A stretch of 64,000 bases of DNA. It comes from JBKECY01 sp047975025 (GTDB lineage Bacteria; Bacillota; Clostridia; Lachnospirales; Lachnospiraceae). Below are positions 1 through 8,693 of the stretch, piece after piece. The number at the start of each line of letters is the position of its first letter. Positions within the stretch are counted from its first letter, which is position 1. Below the pieces are notes generated by a model. It was not told where the DNA came from, ran no database searches, and saw only the letters and a list, made by a program, of their open reading frames with translations. Made by a program: the position numbers and the translations under genes. Location: NCBI GenBank assembly GCA_047975025.1, contig JBKECY010000020.1, positions 40,426 through 104,425 on the forward strand. The letters are read 5' to 3'.

Positions 1-439
1 TAATCGGCTGTCCGAGAACCTGTTCGTTCTCACTTACAATCGGAATCTTCTCAGCTTGCAGCTGCGGAGTCCCCATATTGACGCGTACAGCGGCAACTTG
101 TCCATCTTGTACGGTAAGCTCGAGTGTCTTCACTCCGTCACCTGTCAGAATCCTAAGTTCTGTCTGTTGTGTCAGTCCTTTATCATATACGAATTTAGCA
201 ACACAGCGGATACCATTCCCGCACATATTACTTTTTGACCCATCTGCATTATACATGACCATTTCAAAATCTGCAACGTCATCTGTGACCGGCTTAATTA
301 AAATCAACCCGTCCGAACCGATTCCGAAGTGGCGGTCTGACACTTTAATTGCCGCAGCCACCGGGTCCGTCACAGTTTCCCGGGCACAATCCACATACAC
401 ATAGTCATTTCCTATTCCATGCATTTTAGTAAATTTCAT
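1..439 (-). CDS. dapF: Diaminopimelate epimerase (3' part outside window)
   Basis: Converts LL- to meso-diaminopimelate for lysine and peptidoglycan synthesis in the cytosol. The visible 146 codons are the N-terminal half of the family: the opening MKFTKMHGIGNDYVYVDC, the FGIGSDGLILI stretch, and MCGNGIRC carrying the first catalytic cysteine, which is preceded by YNADGS. The second catalytic half lies beyond position 1. The ATG at 439 has an AAGGAGAG ribosome-binding site just upstream. It is 38 bp downstream of the ANTAR gene on the same strand, so it may be read with glnA and the ANTAR gene. The identity is secure; the operon link is an inference from spacing. Confidence 0.93.
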   Translation of the reverse strand, partial: MKFTKMHGIGNDYVYVDCARETVTDPVAAAIKVSDRHFGIGSDGLILIKPVTDDVADFEMVMYNADGSKSNMCGNGIRCVAKFVYDKGLTQQTELRILTGDGVKTLELTVQDGQVAAVRVNMGTPQLQAEKIPIVSENEQVLGQPI

Positions 440-477
440 ATGTTCTCTCCTTACTATAAAAGCTCATGCACACTTTT

Positions 478-1029
478 CTAGCTGTTTCCCATAAGGGTAA
501 GCAGCATTTTTGCGGTTTCTACCATATCATTACCGCTGTCCATACTTGCTTTTTGTATATATCTGTGCGCCTCTTCTTCTGTCATATCATTGCGCTCCAT
601 CAGCATTTTTTTGACCGTTTCGATGGTCTGCTTGTCCTTAGGGCTTCGTTCCTGTCCCTTGGCCTTCCTTTTTTTCTTCTGGCGGGCCTGGGCATAGAGC
701 ATCATGTTGATTGTCTCGAGCAATTCATGGACTTTCAATGGCATCCTGACCGTAAGAATACCGCTCATATCCGCATCCATTATATTGTTCGAGGATGTCA
801 AAAGCAGCATTTCCATGCGGGAGGGCAGATATTCCTTGAGTTCGGAATACATCATATCCGCAAGCCGGTACCCACAAATGACGATGCCTTCAGCCAGGCC
901 ATCCGTATAATTAAGCGCCTGCGCTCCTGTGGTACAGGCCGCAATCACTGAGAACCCATTTCTCACCAGCAGATTACGGATACTGTTCGCATCTTCAATT
1001 TTAGGAAATACTACGATGATTCCGCTCAT
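478..1029 (-). CDS. ANTAR-domain regulator with degenerate receiver domain
   Basis: Predicted RNA-binding antiterminator of 183 residues. The last ~60 residues (from about residue 125) form a three-helix ANTAR domain, with KQTIETVKKMLMERNDMTEEEA and a second helix pair YIQKASMD/AKMLL. The N-terminal ~110 residues fold-match a response-regulator receiver but lack its chemistry: the acidic pair after the first strand is replaced (VVFPKIED), the phospho-acceptor Asp position is Gly/Cys (IVICGYRL), and the lysine strand reads TVRMP. Phosphorylation is therefore unlikely. It sits 39 bp downstream of glnA. ANTAR proteins next to glnA are common in clostridia and are thought to act on nitrogen-gene leaders. 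I did not find a clear tandem-hairpin ANTAR target in this window. Confidence 0.85.
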   Translation of the reverse strand: MSGIIVVFPKIEDANSIRNLLVRNGFSVIAACTTGAQALNYTDGLAEGIVICGYRLADMMYSELKEYLPSRMEMLLLTSSNNIMDADMSGILTVRMPLKVHELLETINMMLYAQARQKKKRKAKGQERSPKDKQTIETVKKMLMERNDMTEEEAHRYIQKASMDSGNDMVETAKMLLTLMGNS

Positions 1030-1068
1030 GACACTTCCTCGTCTTTCATTGTATGTAGCTGTGCGAAA

Positions 1069-2400
1069 TTAATATTTGTATAGATTGTTTTCAATCTCCC
1101 ATGAAGTAACCTGAATTGTATATTCCTTCCATTCTTCTTTTTTAGCATCGATATACTGCTGTACCAGCTTTTTCCCAAGAACGCCGCAGATAAAGGAGTC
1201 TTTTTCAAGCTCGTTGACCGCCTCCAGGAGATTTCCGGGCAGGATTTCGATATGTGCCGCTTTACGCTCCGCCTCTGTCATATCTTCGATGTGTTTGACA
1301 ATCGGCTCCGGAGATGCGATTTGCTTCTTGATTCCTTCAAGACCTGCCGCCAGACATACTGCCAGTACCAGGTACGGATTGGCTGTGGAGTCCGGAGAAC
1401 GCAGTTCAATTCGTGTCTCCTCTTTGCGGGACGCCGGAATTCTGGCTACCTGACTTCTGTTGTACATCGACCAGCCAATATATACAGGAGCCTCAAATCC
1501 CGGCACCAGACGTTTGTAGGAGTTGACCAGCGGATTGGCTACTGCGGTCACTGCTTTCATATGCTTTAGCAGACCACCGATAAAGTAATGCGCGGTCTTG
1601 CTGAGTCCGTCTTCGCTTGTTTCATCCACGAAAGCGTTCTTGCCCTCCTTGGAAAGCGACATATTAATATGCATTCCGGAACCATCCACATCACATTTCG
1701 GCTTCGGCATAAAGGTCGCATGCAGTCCGTGGCGTTTGGCAATCGTCTTGACTGTCAGCTTCAATGTCATAATATTGTCAGCCGCTTCAAGTGCCGAACC
1801 ATATTTGAAATCTATCTCGTGCTGGGCAGGCGCGCTTTCGTGATGCGATGCCTCGATTTCAAATCCCATATCTTCAAGTGTCAGTACCATATCTCTACGG
1901 GCATTCTCTCCCATATCAATCGGTGCCATATCAAAATATCCGGCTGTTTCATGGGAAATCGTGGTAGGATTATTGTTGTCATCTACATGGTACAGGAAAA
2001 ATTCGCATTCAGGACCCACATTAAATTCATACCCCAGCATCTCCGCATCCTTTAGCACTTTGCGCAGAATATAGCGGGGATCTGTCTCAAGCGGTGTCCG
2101 GTCTGAATAGTACAGGTTGCAAATCAACCGCGCCACCTTGCCCTGCTGCGGTCTCCATGGAAATATCTCAAACGTATCAATATCCGGATACAGATACATA
2201 TCTGTCAATTCCTCATTATTAAATCCCGCAATACTTGAGCAGTCGAACATGAACTCACAATCTAACACCTTCTCCATCTGGCTGGCCGTAATTGCGATGT
2301 TCTTGAATACGCCAAAAATATCTGTGAATTGCAAGCGGATAAATTCTACGTCTTCTTCTTCAATCAGTTCCAGTACATCTTTTTTTGTATACTTTCCCAT
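1069..2400 (-). CDS. glnA: Glutamine synthetase type I
   Basis: Makes glutamine from glutamate, ammonia and ATP in the cytosol; main entry of ammonium into biosynthesis. Length is 443 residues, typical of the GSI-alpha form of Firmicutes. Visible motifs: the N-terminal beta-grasp with FTDIFGVFKNI, DFDCSS-type region (FMFDCSSIAGF), the DGSGMHINMSL ATP/ammonium-binding segment, NSYKRLVPGFEAP, and SRKEETRIELRSPDSTANPY. No adenylylation-type tyrosine loop is evident at the C-terminus, consistent with feedback rather than adenylylation control. The following gene is the ANTAR regulator. The 140 bp upstream hold a weak AAAGCT/AGCTTT hairpin but no riboswitch I recognise. Confidence 0.97.
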   Translation of the reverse strand: MGKYTKKDVLELIEEEDVEFIRLQFTDIFGVFKNIAITASQMEKVLDCEFMFDCSSIAGFNNEELTDMYLYPDIDTFEIFPWRPQQGKVARLICNLYYSDRTPLETDPRYILRKVLKDAEMLGYEFNVGPECEFFLYHVDDNNNPTTISHETAGYFDMAPIDMGENARRDMVLTLEDMGFEIEASHHESAPAQHEIDFKYGSALEAADNIMTLKLTVKTIAKRHGLHATFMPKPKCDVDGSGMHINMSLSKEGKNAFVDETSEDGLSKTAHYFIGGLLKHMKAVTAVANPLVNSYKRLVPGFEAPVYIGWSMYNRSQVARIPASRKEETRIELRSPDSTANPYLVLAVCLAAGLEGIKKQIASPEPIVKHIEDMTEAERKAAHIEILPGNLLEAVNELEKDSFICGVLGKKLVQQYIDAKKEEWKEYTIQVTSWEIENNLYKY

Positions 2401-2543
2401 AGCATCTTTCTCCTATTCATTTTAGTATTCTGTTTTAGCAACATCCCTGTTCCTATCCCCTCATACCTTATCTGTATCAAAGGATCTATCCCGAAACCAA
2501 ATGTAAAGCTCAGGCACACACACAGCTTTCATGAAGTAAAAAT

Positions 2544-2570
2544 GGGCCTTCTTTCGTAAAAGAACGCCCC
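2544..2570 (-). terminator. Intrinsic terminator after aspA
   Basis: On the minus strand the arms GGGCgTTCTT and AAGAAgGCCC form a short hairpin with one G-G mismatch, immediately downstream of the aspA stop and followed by ATTTTTACTT. It separates the hydF-aspA unit from glnA. Confidence 0.7.
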
Positions 2571-2574
2571 TGTT

Positions 2575-3876
2575 CTAGCCAAAATAATAGCAGTTTGCCT
2601 CGATTTTGTCAATCTCCTCTTCCGATAAAAGGCCTCTGGCCTCAACAACCTCGCGGATTGTTTTTCCTGTCTCCCATACCTCACGTACGATCTTTGCGGC
2701 TTCTTCATAGCCGATATAGGGTGCCAGGGCAGTAGCCTCTACCGCTGAGGAAGCCAGGTGCTCTCGGCATTTGCCGGGATTCGGCTGCAACGTGGCGATG
2801 CACCGTTCGCGAAAGATACGAACCGTATCCGTCAGCAGTTCCAGACTTTCCAGCAGGGCATCGGCAATCAGCGGCAGAAATGCATTTAATTCAAAATTCC
2901 CATGCGCCGCCGCCATCGTAATGGCAGTGTCGTTCGCCATCACGCGAATTGCCACCTGTGTGGTCATCTCCGGAATGACCGGGTTCACTTTCCCCGGCAT
3001 CATGGTACTTCCCTTTTGCAGTTCCTGCAATGTGATTTCACCCAGCCCCCCTTTGGGGCCCGAATTCATGAGGCGCAGATCGGTGGAAATCTTCATTAGA
3101 TTTACAGCCAGCGCTTTCAGCAATCCCGAAACTTCCGTAAATACATCCTGATTCTGCGTAATATCCATAGGATATTCAGCTCTGGCCAGACCAATCTGAG
3201 TCATGTCCCGCAGGATTTCCAGCACCCGATAGGTATAGGCTCTGTCCGCATTGGCTCCGGTGCCTATGGCCGTACCCCCGATGTTTACCTGACGAAGCCT
3301 TTCTTCTATCTTATAAATTCTCCAGCGGTCACGTGCAATGGCCTGCGCATAGGCACCAAATTCCTGCCCCAATGTCACCGGCATGGCATCCATCAACTGT
3401 GTCCTGCCTAATTTATAGACCTCTGCGAACTCCGTTTCCTTTTCCTGCAGCGTAGTCTGAAGCTTGGAGCATTCCTCACTAAGCAGGCGTACCATCTGTA
3501 TGGTGGCAATCCGCAATGCCGTTGGGTAGACATCGTTCGTGGACTGTCCTTTGTTCACATCATCCAGCGGGCTTACCTGCACTCCCTGTTCACCGGCAAG
3601 CTGTGCGATGACTTCGATCACATTCATATGTGTGGAAGTGCCGGCACCTCCTTGCAATGCCTGCAATCGAAATTTGTCATCCTGTCTTCCTTCTATAATC
3701 TCATGACATGCCAAAAGAATGGCATCCACTTTCTCGTTCTCCAGCAGATGCAATTCTTTATAGGTGGCCGCAGCCGCTTGTTTAATAGTGGCAATCGCAT
3801 AGATTAGCCGGAGGTTCACATATCGTGCATGCAGGTCAAAATTCTCAAGTGCTTTTTGCGTTTCATTCTTTTCCAT
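2575..3876 (-). CDS. aspA: Aspartate ammonia-lyase (fumarase/aspartase superfamily)
   Basis: Predicted to cleave L-aspartate to fumarate and ammonia. The 433-residue chain has the superfamily signature GSTMMPGKVNPVIPE, an upstream NKGQSTNDVYPTA segment and GRTQLMDAMPVTLGQEFGAYA, which match aspartases better than adenylosuccinate or argininosuccinate lyases. It is somewhat shorter than classical AspA (about 465-480). Its ATG lies 2 bp after the hydF stop with a GAGG-type ribosome-binding site inside the hydF end, so the two are almost certainly co-transcribed. An aspA paralogue linked to hydrogenase-maturation genes is a recurrent arrangement; a role in supplying ammonium for the H-cluster bridging ligand is an inference. 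No frameshift or missing motif is seen. Confidence 0.88.
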   Translation of the reverse strand: MEKNETQKALENFDLHARYVNLRLIYAIATIKQAAAATYKELHLLENEKVDAILLACHEIIEGRQDDKFRLQALQGGAGTSTHMNVIEVIAQLAGEQGVQVSPLDDVNKGQSTNDVYPTALRIATIQMVRLLSEECSKLQTTLQEKETEFAEVYKLGRTQLMDAMPVTLGQEFGAYAQAIARDRWRIYKIEERLRQVNIGGTAIGTGANADRAYTYRVLEILRDMTQIGLARAEYPMDITQNQDVFTEVSGLLKALAVNLMKISTDLRLMNSGPKGGLGEITLQELQKGSTMMPGKVNPVIPEMTTQVAIRVMANDTAITMAAAHGNFELNAFLPLIADALLESLELLTDTVRIFRERCIATLQPNPGKCREHLASSAVEATALAPYIGYEEAAKIVREVWETGKTIREVVEARGLLSEEEIDKIEANCYYFG

Positions 3877-3878
3877 AA

Positions 3879-5093
3879 TCAGGCCTCATCTGTAAAAACA
3901 GAATATATATAAGGGAACGGTTCTAAACTTCTCTTTAATATACCTTGTATCCGGGCAATGAGCAAGCCATAATTTGTCATGGGTACTTTCTGATCCGCGG
4001 CCGTACGTATTCTGTATTTCATCTCCCGTTCATTCAGCATACAGGCTCCGCAGTGTACAATCAGGCTGTATGGTGCCAGATCTTCCGGGAATTCTGTGCC
4101 GGAGCAGAATTCAAACTCAAGTTTCTTACCTGTGTACTGTGTAATCCATCTGGGAAGCTTGACCGTACCGATATCGTCACATTGGCGATGATGGGTGCAC
4201 CCCTCACAGATGAGTATACGGTCTTGGTGCTGCAAGGTATCCAGCGCTTTGACCCCTTGGACCAAAGACAGCAGATCGCCTTTGTAGCGTGCAAATAGAA
4301 TTGAAAACGAGGTCAGCCGTACATCTGTCGGTGTGTCTGCCGCCACCTTGGCGAACACCTGACTGTCTGTAATAACAAGTGCAGGCTTTTTATGCAGGTT
4401 TTCAAGTGTTTCCCTCAGCTCATATTCCTTTACTACAATGCTGACCGCATCCGATTCCAGCACATCCCGAATCACCTGCTGCTGCGGCAAAATAAGGCGT
4501 CCCTTAGGAGCCGCCTTATCAATTGGCACGACCAGCACCACGAAATCTGAGGGGTGAAGCAAGTCACCTACAATACGCAGGCGGCTCTCCGTATGCCGTC
4601 CTAATGCCGCTATCTTCTCTTTTAACTCTTCTATCTGACTGCCTGTTCTGGCACTCACATAGATTTCATGGCTTGCAGGATTCGCCGGTATCTCGATCAG
4701 ATCTGCTTTGTTGCGCACGATCAGATAGGGAATTTCCTTGGCTGTGAATCTGGCCACCAGTGCCCGGTCCGCCTCCGACAGCGGAGCTGTTGCATCGGTA
4801 ATCAATACTGCGATATCTGTTTTATTCAAGACCTGATAGGTCTTTTTGACACGCAGTAGGCCGACCTCACCCTCATCATCAATTCCGGGTGTATCAATCA
4901 GCATCACAGGACCAAGCGGTAAAAGTTCCATGGATTTATAAACAGGGTCGGTGGTTGTCCCACCTACCCTGGATACAATTGCTATATCTTGTTTTGTTAC
5001 TGCATTTATGATACTGGATTTACCAGCATTGCGCTTCCCGAAAAAGCTTATGTGTACTCTCTCGGAAGAAGGTGTCTGATTAAGACTCATCAT
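3879..5093 (-). CDS. hydF: [FeFe]-hydrogenase maturation GTPase HydF
   Basis: Scaffold GTPase that carries the di-iron precursor made by HydE and HydG and delivers it to apo-hydrogenase. Length is 404 residues. N-terminal GTPase domain: Walker A GKRNAGKSS (about 19-27), GGTTTDP switch I, DTPGID and NKADL. A central dimerisation region follows, then the FeS domain with the HydF-specific cysteine set CTHH near residue 300 and HCGAC near residue 350. Two adjacent ATGs stand just after an AGGAGGG box; the second may be the true start because the box abuts the first. HydE and HydG are not in this window. It directly precedes aspA. Confidence 0.95.
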   Translation of the reverse strand: MMSLNQTPSSERVHISFFGKRNAGKSSIINAVTKQDIAIVSRVGGTTTDPVYKSMELLPLGPVMLIDTPGIDDEGEVGLLRVKKTYQVLNKTDIAVLITDATAPLSEADRALVARFTAKEIPYLIVRNKADLIEIPANPASHEIYVSARTGSQIEELKEKIAALGRHTESRLRIVGDLLHPSDFVVLVVPIDKAAPKGRLILPQQQVIRDVLESDAVSIVVKEYELRETLENLHKKPALVITDSQVFAKVAADTPTDVRLTSFSILFARYKGDLLSLVQGVKALDTLQHQDRILICEGCTHHRQCDDIGTVKLPRWITQYTGKKLEFEFCSGTEFPEDLAPYSLIVHCGACMLNEREMKYRIRTAADQKVPMTNYGLLIARIQGILKRSLEPFPYIYSVFTDEA

Positions 5094-5113
5094 CCCTCCT
5101 GTGTTGTAAGACC

Positions 5114-6727
5114 CTATTCCTGTGTCGTATTATTCTGAGTAGCGCTGTTCGCTTCCTCCTGTGTTCCCAGGGTCACCGTAATTGTCTTTTCCTGATAGGT
5201 TCCGGACTCGGATCTTTGTACCACGATCTCAACTTCCGTACCTGCCGCCAGATACTGCATCTGCTTTTGCAGTTCCGTATAGGAACTTATGGATGTTCCG
5301 GCGATAGAGGTAATAACATCACCTTGCAGTATACCTGCTTCTTCAGCCGGGCTTCCTTCGATCACAGCAGCTACAAATACACCGGTCGGTATATTATATA
5401 CTTCTGTAATGTCAGAGGACACATCCTTCGTCTGAATTCCAATATACCCTATATCCGCGGAATCGACAAGTTCTTTTGTTGCCTGTGTCATAAGTTCTGC
5501 AAGAATCGGCTCTGCAACCGATACCGGTATGGCATATCCAATGCCCTCTACCGAGCTGCTGGCAAACTTAGCGGCATTGATACCGATCAGCTGTCCCTGC
5601 ATATTCAATAAGGCACCGCCGCTGTTACCCGGGTTGATGGCTGCATCTGTCTGAATGAGCGTACTGGAAAGATTCTCAACATCAATCTGGCGGTTCAGGG
5701 CACTTACATAACCTGATGTAACCGATTGTCCATAGCCGAGCGCATTACCAATAGCTACGACCTGCTCACCAACGGTCAGGGCATCTGAATCACCCATCTC
5801 AATTACCTTAATCTGGCTCAGCGTTTCTTCCGGAATATCTGCGATCTTCACTGCGATTACCGCAAGATCATCTTCTTCACTTGTACCTTTGACTTGTGCG
5901 GTTACCGCATCTTCCGTATTGACGGACTGTGTATCGGATTCATCTGAGGTCGCCAGGACATCAGAACCGTAGAAGAAAACACTTAATGAATTGGAATCTT
6001 CAATAACATGATAATTAGTAGCAATCAGAAGCTCTGTATCGTTCTGTCCTACAATAATTCCTGAACCACTGGCTGTACCTTCCGCTTCTGAGGTGCCTCC
6101 GAACATATCGGTCACTTCCTGCACACTGACTGAGGTAATAGCCACAACTGCCGGCATTGCATTGGCTGCCACACTGGCTACACTGCTGGTTTCAGAACTA
6201 ACTGCCGTAACAGAGTCCTGCGTTGCTTCTGTCGTCTCTGTTGTCGGGATAGTGGTCGTCACTGCAGAGGACGTTGTGCCGTTCAGCTGATTGCCTACCG
6301 CATTCACACCCTGAAATACCAGTCCGGCGACAAGACCAAACACCAGTGCCAGACTGACAGTAACACCGAACTTGCGTCCCAGACCGCCCTGCGACTTCTT
6401 CTCTTTTTTGCGCTTTGCCGTCTGTGCTGTGTGCTGCGCAGCACCCGACGTAGGGCTCTCCACTGTATAATGAGCATATTGCTGGGTATCCTGGCCACTT
6501 GCCTCTGTCTCCGCTTCAAACGCCCCGGCCGCCGCTGTTTCCTGCATCACAGGCTCCTGTGCTGCTTCATCAGGCGCTGCCTCTGTCGTCTCTGCAAAAG
6601 AGGTTACATAATTCGGCACATAGTCCGTACCCTCAGACACTGCCTGCTCAGCAGCATCCTCCACACTCTGCTCTGCGCCCAGGTCGCTGGGCGTAGGATT
6701 TGTATCATTTTTATATTCTTCACTCAT
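5114..6727 (-). CDS. Membrane-anchored HtrA/DegP-type serine protease with one PDZ domain
   Basis: Predicted envelope quality-control protease. In order: an acidic, low-complexity cytoplasmic N-terminus of about 110 residues rich in E, A and T; a basic stop (KRKKEKK); one membrane segment (VTVSLALVFGLVAGLVF); a Ser/Thr-rich linker; a trypsin-like domain with His in TNYHVIED, Asp in EEDDLAVI and Ser in NPGNSGGALL; and a C-terminal PDZ domain (GDVITSIAGTSI). Between His and Asp there is an insert with YGSDVLATSDESDTQ. The start was moved to the ATG at 6727 because AAAGGAG lies 8 bp upstream of it; the earlier ATG at 6745 has no such site. A stable hairpin sits next to the ribosome-binding site. 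Confidence 0.92.
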   Translation of the reverse strand: MSEEYKNDTNPTPSDLGAEQSVEDAAEQAVSEGTDYVPNYVTSFAETTEAAPDEAAQEPVMQETAAAGAFEAETEASGQDTQQYAHYTVESPTSGAAQHTAQTAKRKKEKKSQGGLGRKFGVTVSLALVFGLVAGLVFQGVNAVGNQLNGTTSSAVTTTIPTTETTEATQDSVTAVSSETSSVASVAANAMPAVVAITSVSVQEVTDMFGGTSEAEGTASGSGIIVGQNDTELLIATNYHVIEDSNSLSVFFYGSDVLATSDESDTQSVNTEDAVTAQVKGTSEEDDLAVIAVKIADIPEETLSQIKVIEMGDSDALTVGEQVVAIGNALGYGQSVTSGYVSALNRQIDVENLSSTLIQTDAAINPGNSGGALLNMQGQLIGINAAKFASSSVEGIGYAIPVSVAEPILAELMTQATKELVDSADIGYIGIQTKDVSSDITEVYNIPTGVFVAAVIEGSPAEEAGILQGDVITSIAGTSISSYTELQKQMQYLAAGTEVEIVVQRSESGTYQEKTITVTLGTQEEANSATQNNTTQE

Positions 6728-6743
6728 GATTATATCTCCTTTC

Positions 6744-6781
6744 AAATCTATCGTAAGAATCCCTTACCATATGATAGATTT
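6744..6781 (-). promoter_or_regulatory. 5' leader hairpin next to the htrA ribosome-binding site
   Basis: On the minus strand AAATCTATC and GATAGATTT pair perfectly (9 bp), with an inner GTAAG/CTTAC stem and a 5-nt bulge. The 3' arm ends one base before AAAGGAG of the protease gene. It could modulate translation or transcript stability. No regulator is implied by the sequence itself. Confidence 0.5.
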
Positions 6782-6854
6782 AGTGTAACAACACTTTGTG
6801 TTCAAATTGTGATGTAATCTTTAATAAAACGTGAAGTTATGTCGACGAGCGAAA

Positions 6855-8681
6855 TTATTCCACTGTAACCGATTTGGCAAGGTTTCTGGGCTTGTCAACA
6901 TCCAGCCCCTTGCCCAGTGCCACATAGTAGCCAAAAAGCTGTAAGGGTATGACGGCCAGGGAATTCGTAAAGTACTCATTTGTCTCCGGCAGGTAAATAA
7001 CGTAATCCACCGTCTTCTCGATTTCGGTATTGCCGGAATTCGTCACCGCCAATACAAAGGCACCACGAGTCTTGACCTCCTGTACGTTACTTAACGTCTT
7101 TTTATAAAGCTTATCCTGCGTGATGACTGCCGTTACCAGTGTTCCTTCTTCAATAAGTGAGATGGTTCCATGCTTGAGTTCTCCCGCCGCATAGGCCTCG
7201 GAATGTATATACGATATTTCCTTAAGCTTCAAGGAGCCTTCGAGAGAAATCGCATAATCAATTCCGCGTCCGATAAAGAACACGTGCTCTGTTGCCAGAT
7301 AGCGGTTGGCAAATTTCTGAATTCTTTCTTTGTTTCCGAGCAAGAACTCAATCTGCTGCGGAAGTTTTTGCAAGTCATTAATATATGAGTTCACCTGTTC
7401 CTGTGTGATCTCGCCGCGTACGAAAGCAAATTTGAGGGCAAGCAGATATTCTGCAATCAACTGCGTGCTGTATGCCTTGGTCGTTGCCACCGCTATCTCA
7501 GGACCGGCCCAGGTATACATGACACTGTCCGCTTCACGTGCAATTGAACTTCCCACCACGTTTACAATCCCCAGCGTCTTAACTCCATGGTCCCGCGCTT
7601 CTCTAAGCGCTGCCAGTGAATCTGCTGTCTCGCCCGACTGACTGATAATAATGACAAGAGAGTTCTTACTGTAAATCGGATTGCGGTATCTGAACTCTGA
7701 AGCAAGATCTACTTCCACAGGAACTCTGGCCAAGCCTTCAAATACATATTTCGCGCTGATTCCCGTATGATATGCCGAGCCACAGGCTACCATATATATT
7801 TTTTCGATGCTCTTAATCTCTTCATCCGTTAACCCCAGCTCTTCAATATGAATCGTATGATCCTTGATTCTGGGACTTAACGTATCTGCTATCGCTTTCG
7901 GCTGCTCGTAGATTTCTTTCAGCATGAAGAAATCGTAGCCGCCTTTTTCAGCCGCACTGATGTCCCACTCGATGGTGGCAGGCTCTTTTTTGATTTCCTC
8001 TTCATCCAGATTATAGAATTTCAGGTCTTCTTTCGTAAGTGCCACGATTTCCTGGTTATCAATAAAATATACCTGTCTTGTATAATTGAGGATGGCAGGT
8101 ACATCAGACGCAATAAAATTACCGTCCTTGCCTTTGCCCACAATCAAAGGACTGTCCTTACGAACTGCATAAATCTTATCCGGATGGTCTATGAACAGGA
8201 TACCTAATGCATAGGACCCTTCTACCCGGTACATCACCTTGGTAATCGTATCAATCGGATTGCCTGTATAATAATAGTCCAGCAGATGTGCCAGCACTTC
8301 CGTATCCGTCTCCGAAACAAATACATACCCTTTGTCTTCAAGTTTTTTTCTCAGTTTTTGATAATTTTCGATGATGCCATTATGTACGACAGCAATCGTT
8401 TCCGCCTGATTGAAATGCGGATGTGCATTTGTATCCGTGGGGGCTCCATGCGTAGCCCATCTCGTATGTCCGATGCCGGAGCGTCCGGGTAACGATGCAC
8501 CGTCGTGCGTTAATTCACTTAATACCTTAAGTCGCCCCATCGCCTTGGCAACTTCAATTTTCTTCCCGTCAAATACAGCGATTCCGGCTGAATCATAGCC
8601 TCTGTATTCCAGCTTGGAAAGACCGTCCAGCAAAATAGGTGCCACTTCTCGATCGCCAATATATCCTACAATTCCACACAT
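6855..8681 (-). CDS. glmS: Glutamine--fructose-6-phosphate aminotransferase (isomerizing)
   Basis: Makes glucosamine-6-phosphate from fructose-6-phosphate and glutamine, the first step of UDP-GlcNAc synthesis for peptidoglycan. Length 608 residues is standard. The N-terminal glutaminase domain begins MCGIVGYIGDRE with Cys2 as nucleophile and contains GHTRWATHG and HNGIIENY. The C-terminal half has two SIS domains with CGSAYHTG, SQSGETADSLAALREA and the tail ending RNLAKSVTVE. An AAGGAGG box precedes the ATG. It starts only 12 bp after the upstream glycosyltransferase stop, leaving no room for a glmS ribozyme, so it is probably read from further upstream and not under that control. Confidence 0.98.
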   Translation of the reverse strand: MCGIVGYIGDREVAPILLDGLSKLEYRGYDSAGIAVFDGKKIEVAKAMGRLKVLSELTHDGASLPGRSGIGHTRWATHGAPTDTNAHPHFNQAETIAVVHNGIIENYQKLRKKLEDKGYVFVSETDTEVLAHLLDYYYTGNPIDTITKVMYRVEGSYALGILFIDHPDKIYAVRKDSPLIVGKGKDGNFIASDVPAILNYTRQVYFIDNQEIVALTKEDLKFYNLDEEEIKKEPATIEWDISAAEKGGYDFFMLKEIYEQPKAIADTLSPRIKDHTIHIEELGLTDEEIKSIEKIYMVACGSAYHTGISAKYVFEGLARVPVEVDLASEFRYRNPIYSKNSLVIIISQSGETADSLAALREARDHGVKTLGIVNVVGSSIAREADSVMYTWAGPEIAVATTKAYSTQLIAEYLLALKFAFVRGEITQEQVNSYINDLQKLPQQIEFLLGNKERIQKFANRYLATEHVFFIGRGIDYAISLEGSLKLKEISYIHSEAYAAGELKHGTISLIEEGTLVTAVITQDKLYKKTLSNVQEVKTRGAFVLAVTNSGNTEIEKTVDYVIYLPETNEYFTNSLAVIPLQLFGYYVALGKGLDVDKPRNLAKSVTVE

Positions 8682-8693
8682 GTTTTTGCCTCC

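Noticed and set aside
2401..2543. Riboswitch or ANTAR-binding leader ahead of glnA
   Set aside because: Only one weak hairpin (AAAGCT/AGCTTT with a 13-base loop) was found, not the tandem hairpins expected of an ANTAR target.
8682..8693. Possible glmS ribozyme upstream of glmS
   Set aside because: Only 12 bp separate glmS from the upstream glycosyltransferase, far too short for the ribozyme.
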